A DNA stretch of 52,277 nucleotides, taken from contig CALQSB010000023.1 of NCBI GenBank assembly GCA_943333125.1, positions 1 through 52,277 on the forward strand. The letters are read 5' to 3'. Each line of letters begins with the position of its first letter. Position 1 is the stretch's first letter. Shown piece by piece: positions 8,992 through 18,600 of the stretch. The translations under genes were made by a program, and so were the position numbers. This DNA comes from Chitinophaga pinensis (GTDB lineage Bacteria; Bacteroidota; Bacteroidia; Chitinophagales; Chitinophagaceae). The notes under the pieces were generated by a model, which was given only the letters and a program-made list of their open reading frames with translations, had not been told where the DNA came from and did not search any database.

Positions 8992-9654
8992 ATGAAGGAA
9001 TTGTTGCTGATTATATTGGCTTACTTGATAGGATCTGTTCCAACGGCACTTATAATAAGTAAAAAGTTTTTCGGAATTGATATCCGGGAATATGGCAGCG
9101 GCAATATGGGTGCAACAAATGCATTCCGAATTTTAGGCCCTAAATACGGCATCATAATAATGGTTCTTGATATATTAAAAGGATTGATTGCCGTAGGATT
9201 ATTTTATTTTCTCCCTTATTATTTAACGAATGAACTGGAACGTACCAATTTTATGATGGGTTTAGGTTTGGCTGCAGTTTTGGGGCATATTTTTCCTGTA
9301 TTTGCCAACTTTAAAGGAGGAAAAGGAGTGGCTACTTTATTAGGTATGCTTATCGCCGTTCAACCTGTTGTAGCGGTTTGTTGTGCTGGTGTTTTCTTTG
9401 TGGTGTTATTTATTACAAGATATGTATCATTAAGTTCAATACTGGGCGCAATTATGTTGCCCATTTCGGTAATATGGATCTGGAATGAGCATGAATTGTC
9501 CTACAGGATTTTTGCTTTATTAGTGGCTTTTATGGTGATTATAACTCATCAAAAAAATATAGTACGGCTATTGAATGGTGTTGAACGAAGAATGCCAATT
9601 CTAAAACACCGTGATAAGAAGAAAGAACACAATAAAAATCAATCAGAAGACTAA
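8992..9654 (+). CDS. plsY: glycerol-3-phosphate acyltransferase PlsY
   Basis: PlsY is an integral membrane enzyme that transfers acyl groups from acyl-phosphate to glycerol-3-phosphate, the first step of phospholipid synthesis. The three conserved loops are visible: GSVPTALI, GSGNMGATNAFR and FKGGKGVAT. Several hydrophobic helices make up the rest. I chose the ATG at 8992 (MKELLLIILAYLIGSVPTA, 220 aa) because it starts the first helix just before GSVPTA; the frame is open to 8938, which would add 18 charged and aromatic residues. The C-terminus is a Lys-rich cytoplasmic tail. Confidence 0.94.
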   Translation: MKELLLIILAYLIGSVPTALIISKKFFGIDIREYGSGNMGATNAFRILGPKYGIIIMVLDILKGLIAVGLFYFLPYYLTNELERTNFMMGLGLAAVLGHIFPVFANFKGGKGVATLLGMLIAVQPVVAVCCAGVFFVVLFITRYVSLSSILGAIMLPISVIWIWNEHELSYRIFALLVAFMVIITHQKNIVRLLNGVERRMPILKHRDKKKEHNKNQSED

Positions 9655-9873
9655 TCTCCTTTTTTACCTCTCTCTACATACTCAGTAATTACTCCCATTT
9701 CAGATAGATTTCTTAATTGTTTATTTGATAAGAAAATGAATTATTACATAATAATACCGATTAGACATCTGTAATGGTCCAATGAAATTGTCCCAAACAG
9801 CTGTCATATCGGCATTATACCAGAAAAAATAGAACTAAAAAGTAATTATAATTGGTATAACTTGCCCTTTTCC
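9655..9873. other. gene-free region between plsY and the next gene
   Basis: AT-rich DNA with no convincing coding frame, tRNA or terminator hairpin. Together with the promoter and leader that follow, the gene-free stretch runs to base 10000. Confidence 0.6.
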
Positions 9874-9904
9874 TTGAACAAACCAAAATAAAATCGTAAC
9901 TTTG
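9874..9904 (+). promoter_or_regulatory. Bacteroidota-type promoter (TTG-N20-TAACTTTG)
   Basis: TTG at 9874-9876 and a perfect TAnnTTTG match, TAACTTTG, at 9897-9904 are separated by 20 nt, the best-spaced promoter in the window. It implies a leader of about 90 nt before the ATG at 10001. Confidence 0.7.
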
Positions 9905-10000
9905 CGTTCCCCTCTGAATGCTCATGTTTTAATTGAATTGATCTTATTTGATCATTTTGATTAACCATTAATGATTAATCAATAAAATTAGTTCCTCATT

Positions 10001-10462
10001 ATGGCATTACAAACAGTATTAGAAAAATTACAGTACAACAACGAGAAGAACCTTTTAATTCAAGGTTTGCCTTCTTCAGTAGAAAAACAATTCATAAAAT
10101 TAAATTTCGCTAAAAGTGTAACTCCTTTATTAAGGGTTAAAAAAATCGAGTTCGCTTTAATATTTGCGGTAAGCAAAAAACAGCTTTCCGACATACTTAA
10201 TGATATTGTTCCCGCTTTACATTCTGAGGCCAGACTTTGGGTTTCTTATCCTAAACTTACCGCAAAAATTGCCAGTGATCTTTGTCGTGATCCACATTGG
10301 CAGGCTATTGAAGATCACCAATTAGAAGCAATGGAACAAGTTGAACTGGATAATGTTTGGTGTGCTACAAATTTTAAATTATCTGGGAAGCCGCACGATA
10401 CCAATAATAGCGTACCCCGTTATATGCTTCTTGCAAAAGAAGAAGAAGAATTGGTTTTTTAA
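10001..10462 (+). CDS. DUF3052-like small protein, function unknown
   Basis: A 153-aa soluble protein with no signal peptide or membrane segment. Its arrangement resembles the DUF3052 family: an N-terminal LLIQGLPSSVEKQF segment, a central FALIFAVSKKQLSDIL strand-helix, then ARLWVSYPKLTAKIASDL and a C-terminal VELDNVWCATNFKL. The fold resembles a degenerate Rossmann or methyltransferase-like core without a SAM motif (inference). The function is not known. It has its own promoter with a long leader and converges on dnaG, so it is a single-gene unit. The family assignment is from memory of the pattern and should be confirmed by profile search. Confidence 0.6.
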   Translation: MALQTVLEKLQYNNEKNLLIQGLPSSVEKQFIKLNFAKSVTPLLRVKKIEFALIFAVSKKQLSDILNDIVPALHSEARLWVSYPKLTAKIASDLCRDPHWQAIEDHQLEAMEQVELDNVWCATNFKLSGKPHDTNNSVPRYMLLAKEEEELVF

Positions 10463-10505
10463 TTTTTTAGTGTACTCGAAAATTTTATTCGCAATAATTC
10501 TCGTT

Positions 10506-10521
10506 AATCTGAAATCAGATT
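10506..10521. terminator. weak bidirectional hairpin between convergent genes
   Basis: AATCTGA and TCAGATT are perfect inverted repeats with a 2-nt spacer, placed between the DUF3052-like gene and the end of dnaG. The T-run is short, so terminator function is uncertain. Confidence 0.35.
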
Positions 10522-10530
10522 TGACCCTAT

Positions 10531-12465
10531 TTATTTGTAGATAACTGTACCGGATTTTGAAGTAATCTCTGATTCCATTTTCTTTAGCAGCTGATGCGTT
10601 TGCATAAACAGAATTTGCTGATCCTGATCGGTAGCTTTTTCCAACGCCTGCTGATTCTCATTCATCAGTCTTTTTATTTTTCTTAGCTGAAGATAATTGA
10701 AAGTGGAAATCACCTCTTCTTTATAAAGTTCTTCACGTGTTGAAATATGTCCCTTATAATGACCTTTCCAGTTAGGACTGATATCCGTATTAACATCCAT
10801 AACCTTGATAATAAAATTGCTTACTTCTGCATCGTCGTGGTATAAAAAACTTTTAGCTGTTGGCTGATTACCCGCCGAATACCATTCTCTGTATATGCTG
10901 ATAATGTTGGTGATTTTGGGATTGTCTATCATTTCATGTAGGTCGAGATCATCAAGCTGTCCAAGAATATGATCAGCTACTAATTTACCATCTTCCCAAT
11001 CCTTTAATCCAAATTCAATCAAACTCCTTACCATGGCCTGTTCATGTAAATCATCTTTATTAAATAAAGAATCTGTATCTGGATTAGGCTCCACAAAGCT
11101 TTCAGGAGGTAAATTCAATTCGTCTTTGAAATTTTTCGACTCTTCTTTGACGATTTTATCTCTGATGATTTTATTTACAAGTGCATTAAATCCGCTTTCT
11201 TCAATCCTCAGCATCTCTGCAACTTGTTTGATATAATCTTGCCTTCTGGTAAATTCTTCTGTTTTGTTTATTCTGGAAATGGTATCTGCAATTTGATTTA
11301 CCACTACAGATTTTTTTGAAGAATCATTGCCCGCATCCTGTAGAGCAATTTCTAATTGAAATAGAATAAAGTCTTTTTTATTCTTTTTTACAAAATCAAT
11401 AAATGCGGCAGCACCAATTTTATTTACATAACTGTCTGGATCTTCCTTATCGGGAATGAGCACTAGTTTTACATCCAGTCCTTCCTCCAGTGCTAAGTCT
11501 AGTCCTCTGAGCGCAGCTTTTATTCCGGCACTATCGCCGTCATAAATAATAGTGAGATTCTTAGTGTATTTTTTTATTAACCGCAGCTGATCTGGTGTTA
11601 ATGATGTACCTCCGCTGGCTACCACATTTTCAATACCGGCCTGATGCAGACTAACCACATCCGTATAGCCTTCTACCAATAAACATTCATCTGATTTATC
11701 AATTGCTGTTCTGGCAAAATAAGATCCGTAAAGAATTTTACTTTTTACATAAATTTCATTTTCGGGCGTATTTATATACTTGGGCGACTTATCGTTTGAT
11801 TTGATAATCCGGGCACCGAATCCTAGAATTTTTCCACTTTGATTATGAATGGGAAAAATAATACGGCCACGATAATTGTCCTGTAATTTTTCATCACGGC
11901 TAACAACGAGTCCTGTTTTTAAAAGGAGATCGTTATTGTACTGACCTACAATCGCCGCCTTGGCAAAATCATCTTTAGCAGACGGATTATATCCCAGCTG
12001 AAATTTATCAATGATATCTTGTCTGAAACCGCGTTCCTTTAAATAACTTAATGCAATATCATTCCCTTCATCAGTATTCATCAATACATTTCTGAAAAAA
12101 TCTTTTGCAAAATTGTTGATGATAAAAAGACTGTCGGATGTAAGCTGAATGGCTTTAAACTCTGGACTGGTTTCGGTTTCTTCTAATTCAATATTATACT
12201 TATTGGCTAGCCAGCGAAGAGATTCTACATAACTGTACTTTTCGTGTTCCATCAAAAAACTGATGGTATTGCCACTTTTGCCACAACCAAAACATTTGTA
12301 AATTTCTTTGGTAGGAGAAACTGTAAATGAAGGTGACTTTTCATTATGAAAAGGGCAGTTGCCCAAATAATTGGCGCCGCGTTTCTTTAGTTTAATAAAG
12401 GTGCCGATGATATCGATTATGTCGATACGGCTTTGAATGACTTGTATGGATTGCTGACTAATCAA
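10531..12465 (-). CDS. dnaG: DNA primase
   Basis: DnaG makes the short RNA primers for replication and works with the replicative helicase. The 644-aa protein begins at the usual position (MISQQSIQVIQSRIDIIDII). The CHC2 zinc site is C37, H40, C58, C61. The TOPRIM catalytic core has the glutamate motif VEGYTDV (E265) and the metal-binding DGD at 309-311. A C-terminal helicase-interacting region follows, poorly conserved as is normal. The gene stands alone on the minus strand, between convergent and divergent neighbours. Confidence 0.97.
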   Translation of the reverse strand: MISQQSIQVIQSRIDIIDIIGTFIKLKKRGANYLGNCPFHNEKSPSFTVSPTKEIYKCFGCGKSGNTISFLMEHEKYSYVESLRWLANKYNIELEETETSPEFKAIQLTSDSLFIINNFAKDFFRNVLMNTDEGNDIALSYLKERGFRQDIIDKFQLGYNPSAKDDFAKAAIVGQYNNDLLLKTGLVVSRDEKLQDNYRGRIIFPIHNQSGKILGFGARIIKSNDKSPKYINTPENEIYVKSKILYGSYFARTAIDKSDECLLVEGYTDVVSLHQAGIENVVASGGTSLTPDQLRLIKKYTKNLTIIYDGDSAGIKAALRGLDLALEEGLDVKLVLIPDKEDPDSYVNKIGAAAFIDFVKKNKKDFILFQLEIALQDAGNDSSKKSVVVNQIADTISRINKTEEFTRRQDYIKQVAEMLRIEESGFNALVNKIIRDKIVKEESKNFKDELNLPPESFVEPNPDTDSLFNKDDLHEQAMVRSLIEFGLKDWEDGKLVADHILGQLDDLDLHEMIDNPKITNIISIYREWYSAGNQPTAKSFLYHDDAEVSNFIIKVMDVNTDISPNWKGHYKGHISTREELYKEEVISTFNYLQLRKIKRLMNENQQALEKATDQDQQILFMQTHQLLKKMESEITSKSGTVIYK

Positions 12466-12490
12466 GAGGGTAAAATTATGTAAAAGGATT

Positions 12491-12552
12491 CAGATGTTCA
12501 ATCAGATGTTCAAAATGTTCCAAATGTTCAAAAGGTTCCAAATGTTCAAAAG
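12491..12552. repeat. short direct repeats of the TGTTCAAA type
   Basis: An 18-bp unit GTTCCAAATGTTCAAAAG occurs twice back to back (12517-12534 and 12535-12552), preceded by shorter variants of CAGATGTTCA. The next 150 bp also show a repetitive texture (TATCCAGTATCCAGCATCTAT and similar). No reading frame is maintained. It lies in the divergent gap between dnaG and the TPR gene. Confidence 0.75.
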
Positions 12553-12709
12553 GTTTTTCAAATTACTAACGATCCGTCTTTATTCAGCACTATCCAGTAT
12601 CCAGCATCTATTATCTAGCTTATCCATCTCTATCCATTCCCTTTCTACTTTTTTTTAATAAAATCTCAATAATCCAATATCTTTAACCTCAAATTAAAAA
12701 AATAACCAA

Positions 12710-13981
12710 ATGATACGAATTTCTATTTTTTCTGCACTTATGTTTTTAAGCACATTCGGATTCTCTCAGAGCCTGGATGATATCAATGATATGATGGGAA
12801 AGCTTCAATACAAAGAAGCGAGAACAGGGATTGATAAATATTTATCTAATCCCAAAAAAGTGAATGATGCGGATGCCTATTATTATAAAGGCAGGATTTA
12901 CAACTCTCTTTCACATGATAGCACTGTTCCTCAACCCGAACAATTGATTTTAAAAAATGATGCTTTTGATGCGTTTAAAAAAAATCAGGAATTAGATTCC
13001 AAAGATGTTTATTTAAGCCTGGAAACACATACCAGTTATCTGGATTTATATTATGGATTGTATGATTTAGGGGCAAGATCATACAACAGTAATAATTACG
13101 AAAATGCCATTAGTTCATTTAAAAAAGCAATTGAAGTAGAAACTTTTATTATAGACAAAAAATACGAATTCCCTCAAACCAATCTAAATAGACTTGATAC
13201 CGCTTTGGTATTGAATATTGCAGCTTGTGCCATCCAGATTAAAAATGTTCCGCTGGCAATAGAGTATTATACAAAAATTACAAACGCAAATGCTTCTGGG
13301 CCCGATTTCAAAGAAGTATATCAATATTTAGTTGATCATTACAGCAAAAATGGCGATGAAGCCAATTTTAATGCGATACTACAGAAAGCAAAACGTATTT
13401 ATCCCAACGAGGAATACTGGGTTGACGCAGAATTAAAAGCAGTAAGTAAAAAAGGAGATAAAGCTTCTTTGTTTTCAAAATACGAAGAACTGATTCAGCA
13501 GGATCCATCAAGTTTTGTGATGCCTTACAATTATGCTGTTGAGATATATAATAGTTTATACGGAAAAGAGGCCTCCAATCAAGGAGATATTGTTATGTCG
13601 CAAAAGCTTACCGAAATAATAAAAAAAGCAATTGCTAATGAAGACAAGGCTGATATAACTGCAACTATGCTCATGTCGAACCATTTGTATAATATGTCTG
13701 CTGATCTATTTAATAGCGCCAACATGATTAAAAGCACCAAGCCCGAAGATGTAAAGAAGAAAAATGACATGAAAGCAGTAGCTAATAAATCTATGGATGA
13801 ATGCATCACTTATTCAGAACTGGCATTAAAATATTACGAAGCTATTCCAAGTAAAACTCCAATACAGAAAGCCAATTATAAAATTGTACTGGGTTATATG
13901 GCCGATATTTATGGATTAAAAAAGAATCCGGTAAAAGCTGCAGAATATGAAAAAAAGAGTGCTGCTGCCGATAAGTTGTAA
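12710..13981 (+). CDS. exported tetratricopeptide-repeat protein
   Basis: A 423-aa protein with an N-terminal signal peptide (residues 1 to about 20, ending GFSQS). TPR-like helical pairs are visible: YKEARTGIDKYL, ADAYYYKGRIYNSL, YENAISSFKKAIEVE, VPLAIEYYTKITNA and NYKIVLGYMADIYGLKKNPVKAAEYEKK. It is probably periplasmic and serves protein-protein contacts; no enzymatic domain is visible. TATCTTTA at 12678-12685 is a 7/8 match to the -7 element, 24 bp before the ATG. A strong terminator follows, so it is a single-gene unit. The partner is unknown. Confidence 0.8.
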   Translation: MIRISIFSALMFLSTFGFSQSLDDINDMMGKLQYKEARTGIDKYLSNPKKVNDADAYYYKGRIYNSLSHDSTVPQPEQLILKNDAFDAFKKNQELDSKDVYLSLETHTSYLDLYYGLYDLGARSYNSNNYENAISSFKKAIEVETFIIDKKYEFPQTNLNRLDTALVLNIAACAIQIKNVPLAIEYYTKITNANASGPDFKEVYQYLVDHYSKNGDEANFNAILQKAKRIYPNEEYWVDAELKAVSKKGDKASLFSKYEELIQQDPSSFVMPYNYAVEIYNSLYGKEASNQGDIVMSQKLTEIIKKAIANEDKADITATMLMSNHLYNMSADLFNSANMIKSTKPEDVKKKNDMKAVANKSMDECITYSELALKYYEAIPSKTPIQKANYKIVLGYMADIYGLKKNPVKAAEYEKKSAAADKL

Positions 13982-14004
13982 TAAAAATTAAACTGAATTG
14001 AAAT

Positions 14005-14038
14005 AAAAATCCCGCTGATGTAAATCACGGGATTTTTT
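14005..14038 (+). terminator. rho-independent terminator of the TPR gene
   Basis: AAAAATCCCG (14005-14014) pairs with CGGGATTTTT (14028-14037). Inside, TGAT pairs with ATCA past a bulged C, capped by GTAA. A T-run forms the 3' end. Confidence 0.85.
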
Positions 14039-14039
14039 A

Positions 14040-14441
14040 GCCCCCTCAATCCCCCAAGGGGGAAGTTGATTATGTTTTATTCGGTTGCCACGAATGCACG
14101 AATTGGTTTACCGCGTAGAAATTGAGTAAAATGAGTTTTCGCAGCGTTATTTCAAATTGGAAATTGCAATTGCTCGGAGATTTCGCCACTTCCTTATTCC
14201 TTATTTTTACTTCCTTATTAATTATTTTTTCTGCCACTAAGGCTCTAAGGCACAAAGTAGCACGAAGGTAGACTGCTAATTACCAACAACCTTAAACCTT
14301 TAAACAAGCATAGCGTATTAAACCGTTAAACCCACTTCCGCCACCAAGGCACAAAGTGACACTTCATGAGAAAATGATAATTTCATTTCCCAAATCTCCA
14401 CTTTTACATTTTACATTCAATATTCTACATTTTACATTTCG
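14040..14441. repeat. gene-free region with degenerate intergenic repeats
   Basis: This 400-bp stretch contains a CCCCC-AA-GGGGG hairpin at about 14053-14064, several diverged copies of a GCCAC(T/G)AAGGCACAAAG-like motif (near 14086, 14234 and 14341), and CTACATTTTACATTT-type repeats at the right end. A 61-codon frame here is made of these repeats and is not credible as a gene. This texture is widespread between genes in Bacteroidota (general experience, not checked here). Confidence 0.65.
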
Positions 14442-15314
14442 TTAATCCCTCCCTCTCATAAACCCACCACCACCGCCACCGCCTCTGCCAAACATATTCT
14501 GCATTTCGCTCATTGGCTTAATTTCTATGTCTTTGGGAATGTCGAATTCTTTGGTTTCCACTTCTTTTGTTAAGTCCACTTTGGTTACTTCAACTTCCAT
14601 TCTTCTGTTGCGGCGCATCTTCATTTCGTAACGCATAACAAAGCCATCAATTTTATCCAGCCCATTTAATGTTGGAAACATATTTCCTATTCCAGGAATA
14701 CTGTTCATTCCGCCGGTAGATAAAACATTATTTAATTTAAATTCGGAGGTAAACCATACAACAGCAGTGTCTTTTGATCCTAGAAAACGGGAAGTTATTA
14801 GGTATGCTTTTTTGCAATCATAACCTGCAATTTTTTTAGTTTCTGCAGTCAAACTTATTTCAACTGGAGCATTGTTTTTTTCAGGAGGTGGCATTCTTCT
14901 TGTAGAATTGGTATCTGATTTTCTTCTTTCAGCCATCATGCTGTCTCTTCTTTTTTGCATTTGGGCCTGATCTTCATCTGTAGCAAAAAAGCCTGATTTG
15001 TTACCCATCATTTCCATAATAATCGTAGTGAGCTTTTTTGAGTTATCACGAAAAATGGTCGATTTGCCCATTTCTGACTTCATATTCGTTTTAACCAGGT
15101 CGTTTTTAAGATAGGTAACAAACTTCGTTTCGCCATCCATCATATTTCTGAAATTCATGCCTCCACGGGGATCTTGTTGAATACTTTCAACGTTTTCCTC
15201 TTCCGGTGCAATAATATTGGTAGTAGTATTGATGATAGCCTGATTGTATGCTTTAGGCTGAGCAAAGGCTATGAAGCCTGTTAATAGGAGTAGAATAGAT
15301 AGAGATAATTTCAT
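14442..15314 (-). CDS. secreted DUF4412-like protein with Gly-rich tail
   Basis: A 290-aa exported protein with a signal peptide (residues 1 to about 18, ending AFAQP). The middle part contains MKSEMGKSTIFRDNSKKLTTIIMEM and KIAGYDCKKAYLI followed by VWFTSEF, a pattern shared by DUF4412/GLPGLI-like periplasmic proteins in which the peptide around GYDCKKA is the most conserved. A charged insert (about 118-145) is rich in Arg, Met and Pro. The tail is FGRGGGGGGGFMRGRD. Function is unknown. It is monocistronic, divergent from smc and lies downstream of a repeat-filled gap. Confidence 0.65.
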   Translation of the reverse strand: MKLSLSILLLLTGFIAFAQPKAYNQAIINTTTNIIAPEEENVESIQQDPRGGMNFRNMMDGETKFVTYLKNDLVKTNMKSEMGKSTIFRDNSKKLTTIIMEMMGNKSGFFATDEDQAQMQKRRDSMMAERRKSDTNSTRRMPPPEKNNAPVEISLTAETKKIAGYDCKKAYLITSRFLGSKDTAVVWFTSEFKLNNVLSTGGMNSIPGIGNMFPTLNGLDKIDGFVMRYEMKMRRNRRMEVEVTKVDLTKEVETKEFDIPKDIEIKPMSEMQNMFGRGGGGGGGFMRGRD

Positions 15315-15607
15315 GATATTTTTATTTTGTAAGCGAAAGTAAGATTGTAAATGAAACTATTACTTTTTTTTGTTCATTTTTAAAGGAATTAACAAATATG
15401 ATTTCTGTGAAAAAACTGTGTATAATTAAAGGGCTTGTGAATTCAATGATCCATTTATATCGTTTGTAAAGGGTTAAATTTATCCTTCACATTTTATAGA
15501 ATTTTCAAATCAGGGATAAACTTATCAACAACTCAGCGGATCCTTGTTTTTTATAAAAAAAATCAATCTTTTTCACGTAGGTTTGCTGCCTAAAAATCAT
15601 ATCAACA
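15315..15607. other. divergent intergenic region
   Basis: AT-rich DNA between the DUF4412-like gene and smc. CGAAAGTA at 15334-15341 reads TACTTTCG on the minus strand, a 7/8 match to the -7 element for the leftward gene. No gene or clear structure was seen for the rest. Confidence 0.45.
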
Positions 15608-18600
15608 GTGCGTTTAAAGAGTCTAGAAATCAAAGGGTTTAAAAGTTTTGCCGACAAAACTGTATTGAACTTCGACGCAGGTATTACTGGCGTAATTGGG
15701 CCCAATGGCTGCGGAAAAAGTAATATTATCGATAGTATAAGATGGGTTATTGGCGAACATAAAATCAGCAATCTCAGAAGTGAAAATCTGGAAAGCCTGG
15801 TATTTAACGGCAGCAAAACCAGAAGTGCCAGTGGATTAGCAGAAGTTAGTCTCACTTTCGAAAACACCAAAAATCTCCTTCCAACAGAATTTAATACGGT
15901 AACTATTTCCCGCAAATATTACAAAAGCGGAGAAAGCGAGTACCGCCTGAATGATGTTACCTGCAGGCTAAAGGATATTCATAATCTGTTTATGGATACT
16001 GGTGTGAGTACCGATAGTTATGCAATCATTGAGCTGGGAATGGTGGATGATATTATTAAGGATAAGGAAAACAGCCGTAGAAAAATGCTGGAGCAGGCGG
16101 CTGGTATCACTATTTATAAAACAAGAAAGAAAGAAGCAAAATTAAAATTAGATGCCGCCGAACAGGATCTGGCTCGCATAGAAGATTTATTATTCGAAAT
16201 CAATAATCAGCTAAAAAGCCTCGAAAGTCAGGCAAAAAAAGCAGAGAAGTATTTCGAGATTAAAAAAGATTACAAAGAAGTTAGTATAGAGCTGGCAAAA
16301 GCGGCATTGGAAGGTTTCAATGTTACTTATCGTGATTTAAACCAGCAACAACAACAGGAAGTGGATAAGCGTATTGAATTAGAAACATCTATTTCAAAAG
16401 AAGAAGCAGCTATTGAACAGGAGAAACTCAGTTTTATTGAAAAAGAAAAAGCATTACAAATAATGCAACACGATTTCAATGAAATGCTGGATAAGGTTCG
16501 TGGAAAAGAAAGTGAAAAAAGTTTAACCGCACAAAAGCTGCAACATCTTAAAGAACGCAAAGCCTCTCTTGATGAATTTCTTGATAAAGCGAATGGTCAG
16601 CAAAGTGGATTGGAAGAAAGTATTGCATTTACTGCCAATCAAATTGTTGAAGAACAGGCAAAGTATTCGGAATTAGAAGCTAATCTGGAAAACCTGAAAT
16701 TAACAGTTGAAGAGAAAAGAAAAGTTTTTGATGATCAGCGTTCAGCAATAGATTCATTAAGAAAAGAAAACCAAACTATACAAAGAAATCAATTTGATGC
16801 CGAAAAAAAGGTAGCCGTAGCTGATACTTCAATACAAAATCTTCAGCGTTCTATACATCAGTTTCAGGATGAAAAAACACATCGTATTGAACAAATAAAA
16901 CAACTGGAAGAAGATAAGAAACAAAAAGAAGCGGAATTGATTGAAAGTCAAACCAGTCTTCAGCAACTTCAGGATCAGCATGAGTTTACTAAAGAACAAA
17001 TTTTTCAGACTCAAAGTGTGCTCGAGAATTTACGTAATAATCTTGCAGAGGAGAACCGGAAATTTGATTCCAAGAAAAACGAACACGATCTCTTAAAGAG
17101 CCTGGTAGATTCATTGGAAGGATATCCTGAAAGTGTGAAATTTCTGCATAAAAATACAGACTGGAATCATAAAGCACCATTGCTTTCTGATATCATCTAT
17201 GTAAAAGAAGAATACAGAGCCGCTGTTGAAAATGTGCTAGATCCTTATTTAAATTATTATGTAGTAAATAATTTGGAAGAAGGTCTTCAGGCCATTCACT
17301 TGCTGGATCATAATAAAAAGGGTAAAGCAAATTTCTTTCTTCTGGATAAATTCAAAGATATCGCTGCCGGACATCAGCCAGAGGGCACTTTAAAAGCGCT
17401 GGATGTTGTTGAAATCGACAGTCAATATGCCGCATTGGCTCAGCATCTACTCGGCAACGTATTCATTGCTGAAAATGAAGAGGCACTAAAAGAAAGTAAT
17501 GGCTCAGTAATTTTAGAAAAAACAGGAAAGTACGTTAAAGGAAAATACTCACTTACAGGTGGAAGTGTGGGATTGTTTGAAGGAAAGAAAATCGGGCGTG
17601 CAAAGAATCTCGAAAAATTAGTAAAAGCTATAGAATCTCAGGGGAAAATCGTAACAGAATTAAAAGCGGAGATTCAACAAAAGCACAATGAAGTGATTGC
17701 ATTCAATACTCAATTGAAAGAAAATGCAATCAAGCAAACAGAACAGACAATTAATACATTGACCAATCAGGTTTTTGCTTTACAAAACAAAGTGGAAAAC
17801 CTGAATCATCAGGAAGGTATTGCAACAAATAAACTGGGAGAATTAAATACTCAGTTAAAATTCAATCAAGATTCTATAGCGTCAACCAGAGATGAATTTG
17901 AAGCACTTAATATAGCTCTTGAAGCCATGCAGCAGAAAATTTATCTGGTAGAGCAGGATTACACATCTGCAGAATTGGGATATAATACTGCAGTGGGTAC
18001 GTTCAATGAAGGGAATTTGCAATTTACCCGTCAGCAAAGTAAAATAGGGGCCATTCATCAGGAGCTTGAATTTAAAAATAATCAGTTGAGTGATTTAATC
18101 ATTCAGGTGGAAAACAGCAAGAGTCAATTAAATGAAGCCATTGCCAACATAGATGAAACAGCAACGCTTTTAAAAGTTGTAGACGATACTGTTGTTGAAT
18201 TAATGCGTAATAAAGATGAAGAAGAGAAAAAATTAAATCAGGCTGATCAGGAATATTACAATCTTAGAAATGTACTTACTGAAAAAGAAAGTGCGTTAAG
18301 ATTGAAACAAAAATCAAAAGAAGGCATAGATCATTTATTAAATGAAATCAAAGATCGCTTGACTGATTTGAAATTGCAATTGGCGGGAATGAAAGAGCGG
18401 TTGAGTGTAGAATTCAAAGTGGATCTGGATGCTATTATTGACGAACCAAGAACCACAGAAACTCCTCTGGAAGAATTACAGGAAAAAAATGAACGCATGA
18501 GAAAGAGGCTGGAGAATATGGGAGAGGTTAATCCCACAGCCATAGAAGCATACACAGAAATGAAAAAGCGTTATGAATTTATTCTGGAACAAAAAAATGA

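Noticed and set aside
9655..9873. Insertion-sequence remnant in the GGTCCAATGAAATTGTCCC area
   Set aside because: No transposase frame, no paired inverted ends or target duplication seen.
10341..10544. 67-aa frame overlapping the end of the DUF3052-like gene
   Set aside because: Second-frame shadow; the first frame carries the family pattern.
14070..14255. 61-aa minus-strand frame in the repeat block
   Set aside because: Made of intergenic repeat words; no recognisable protein pattern.
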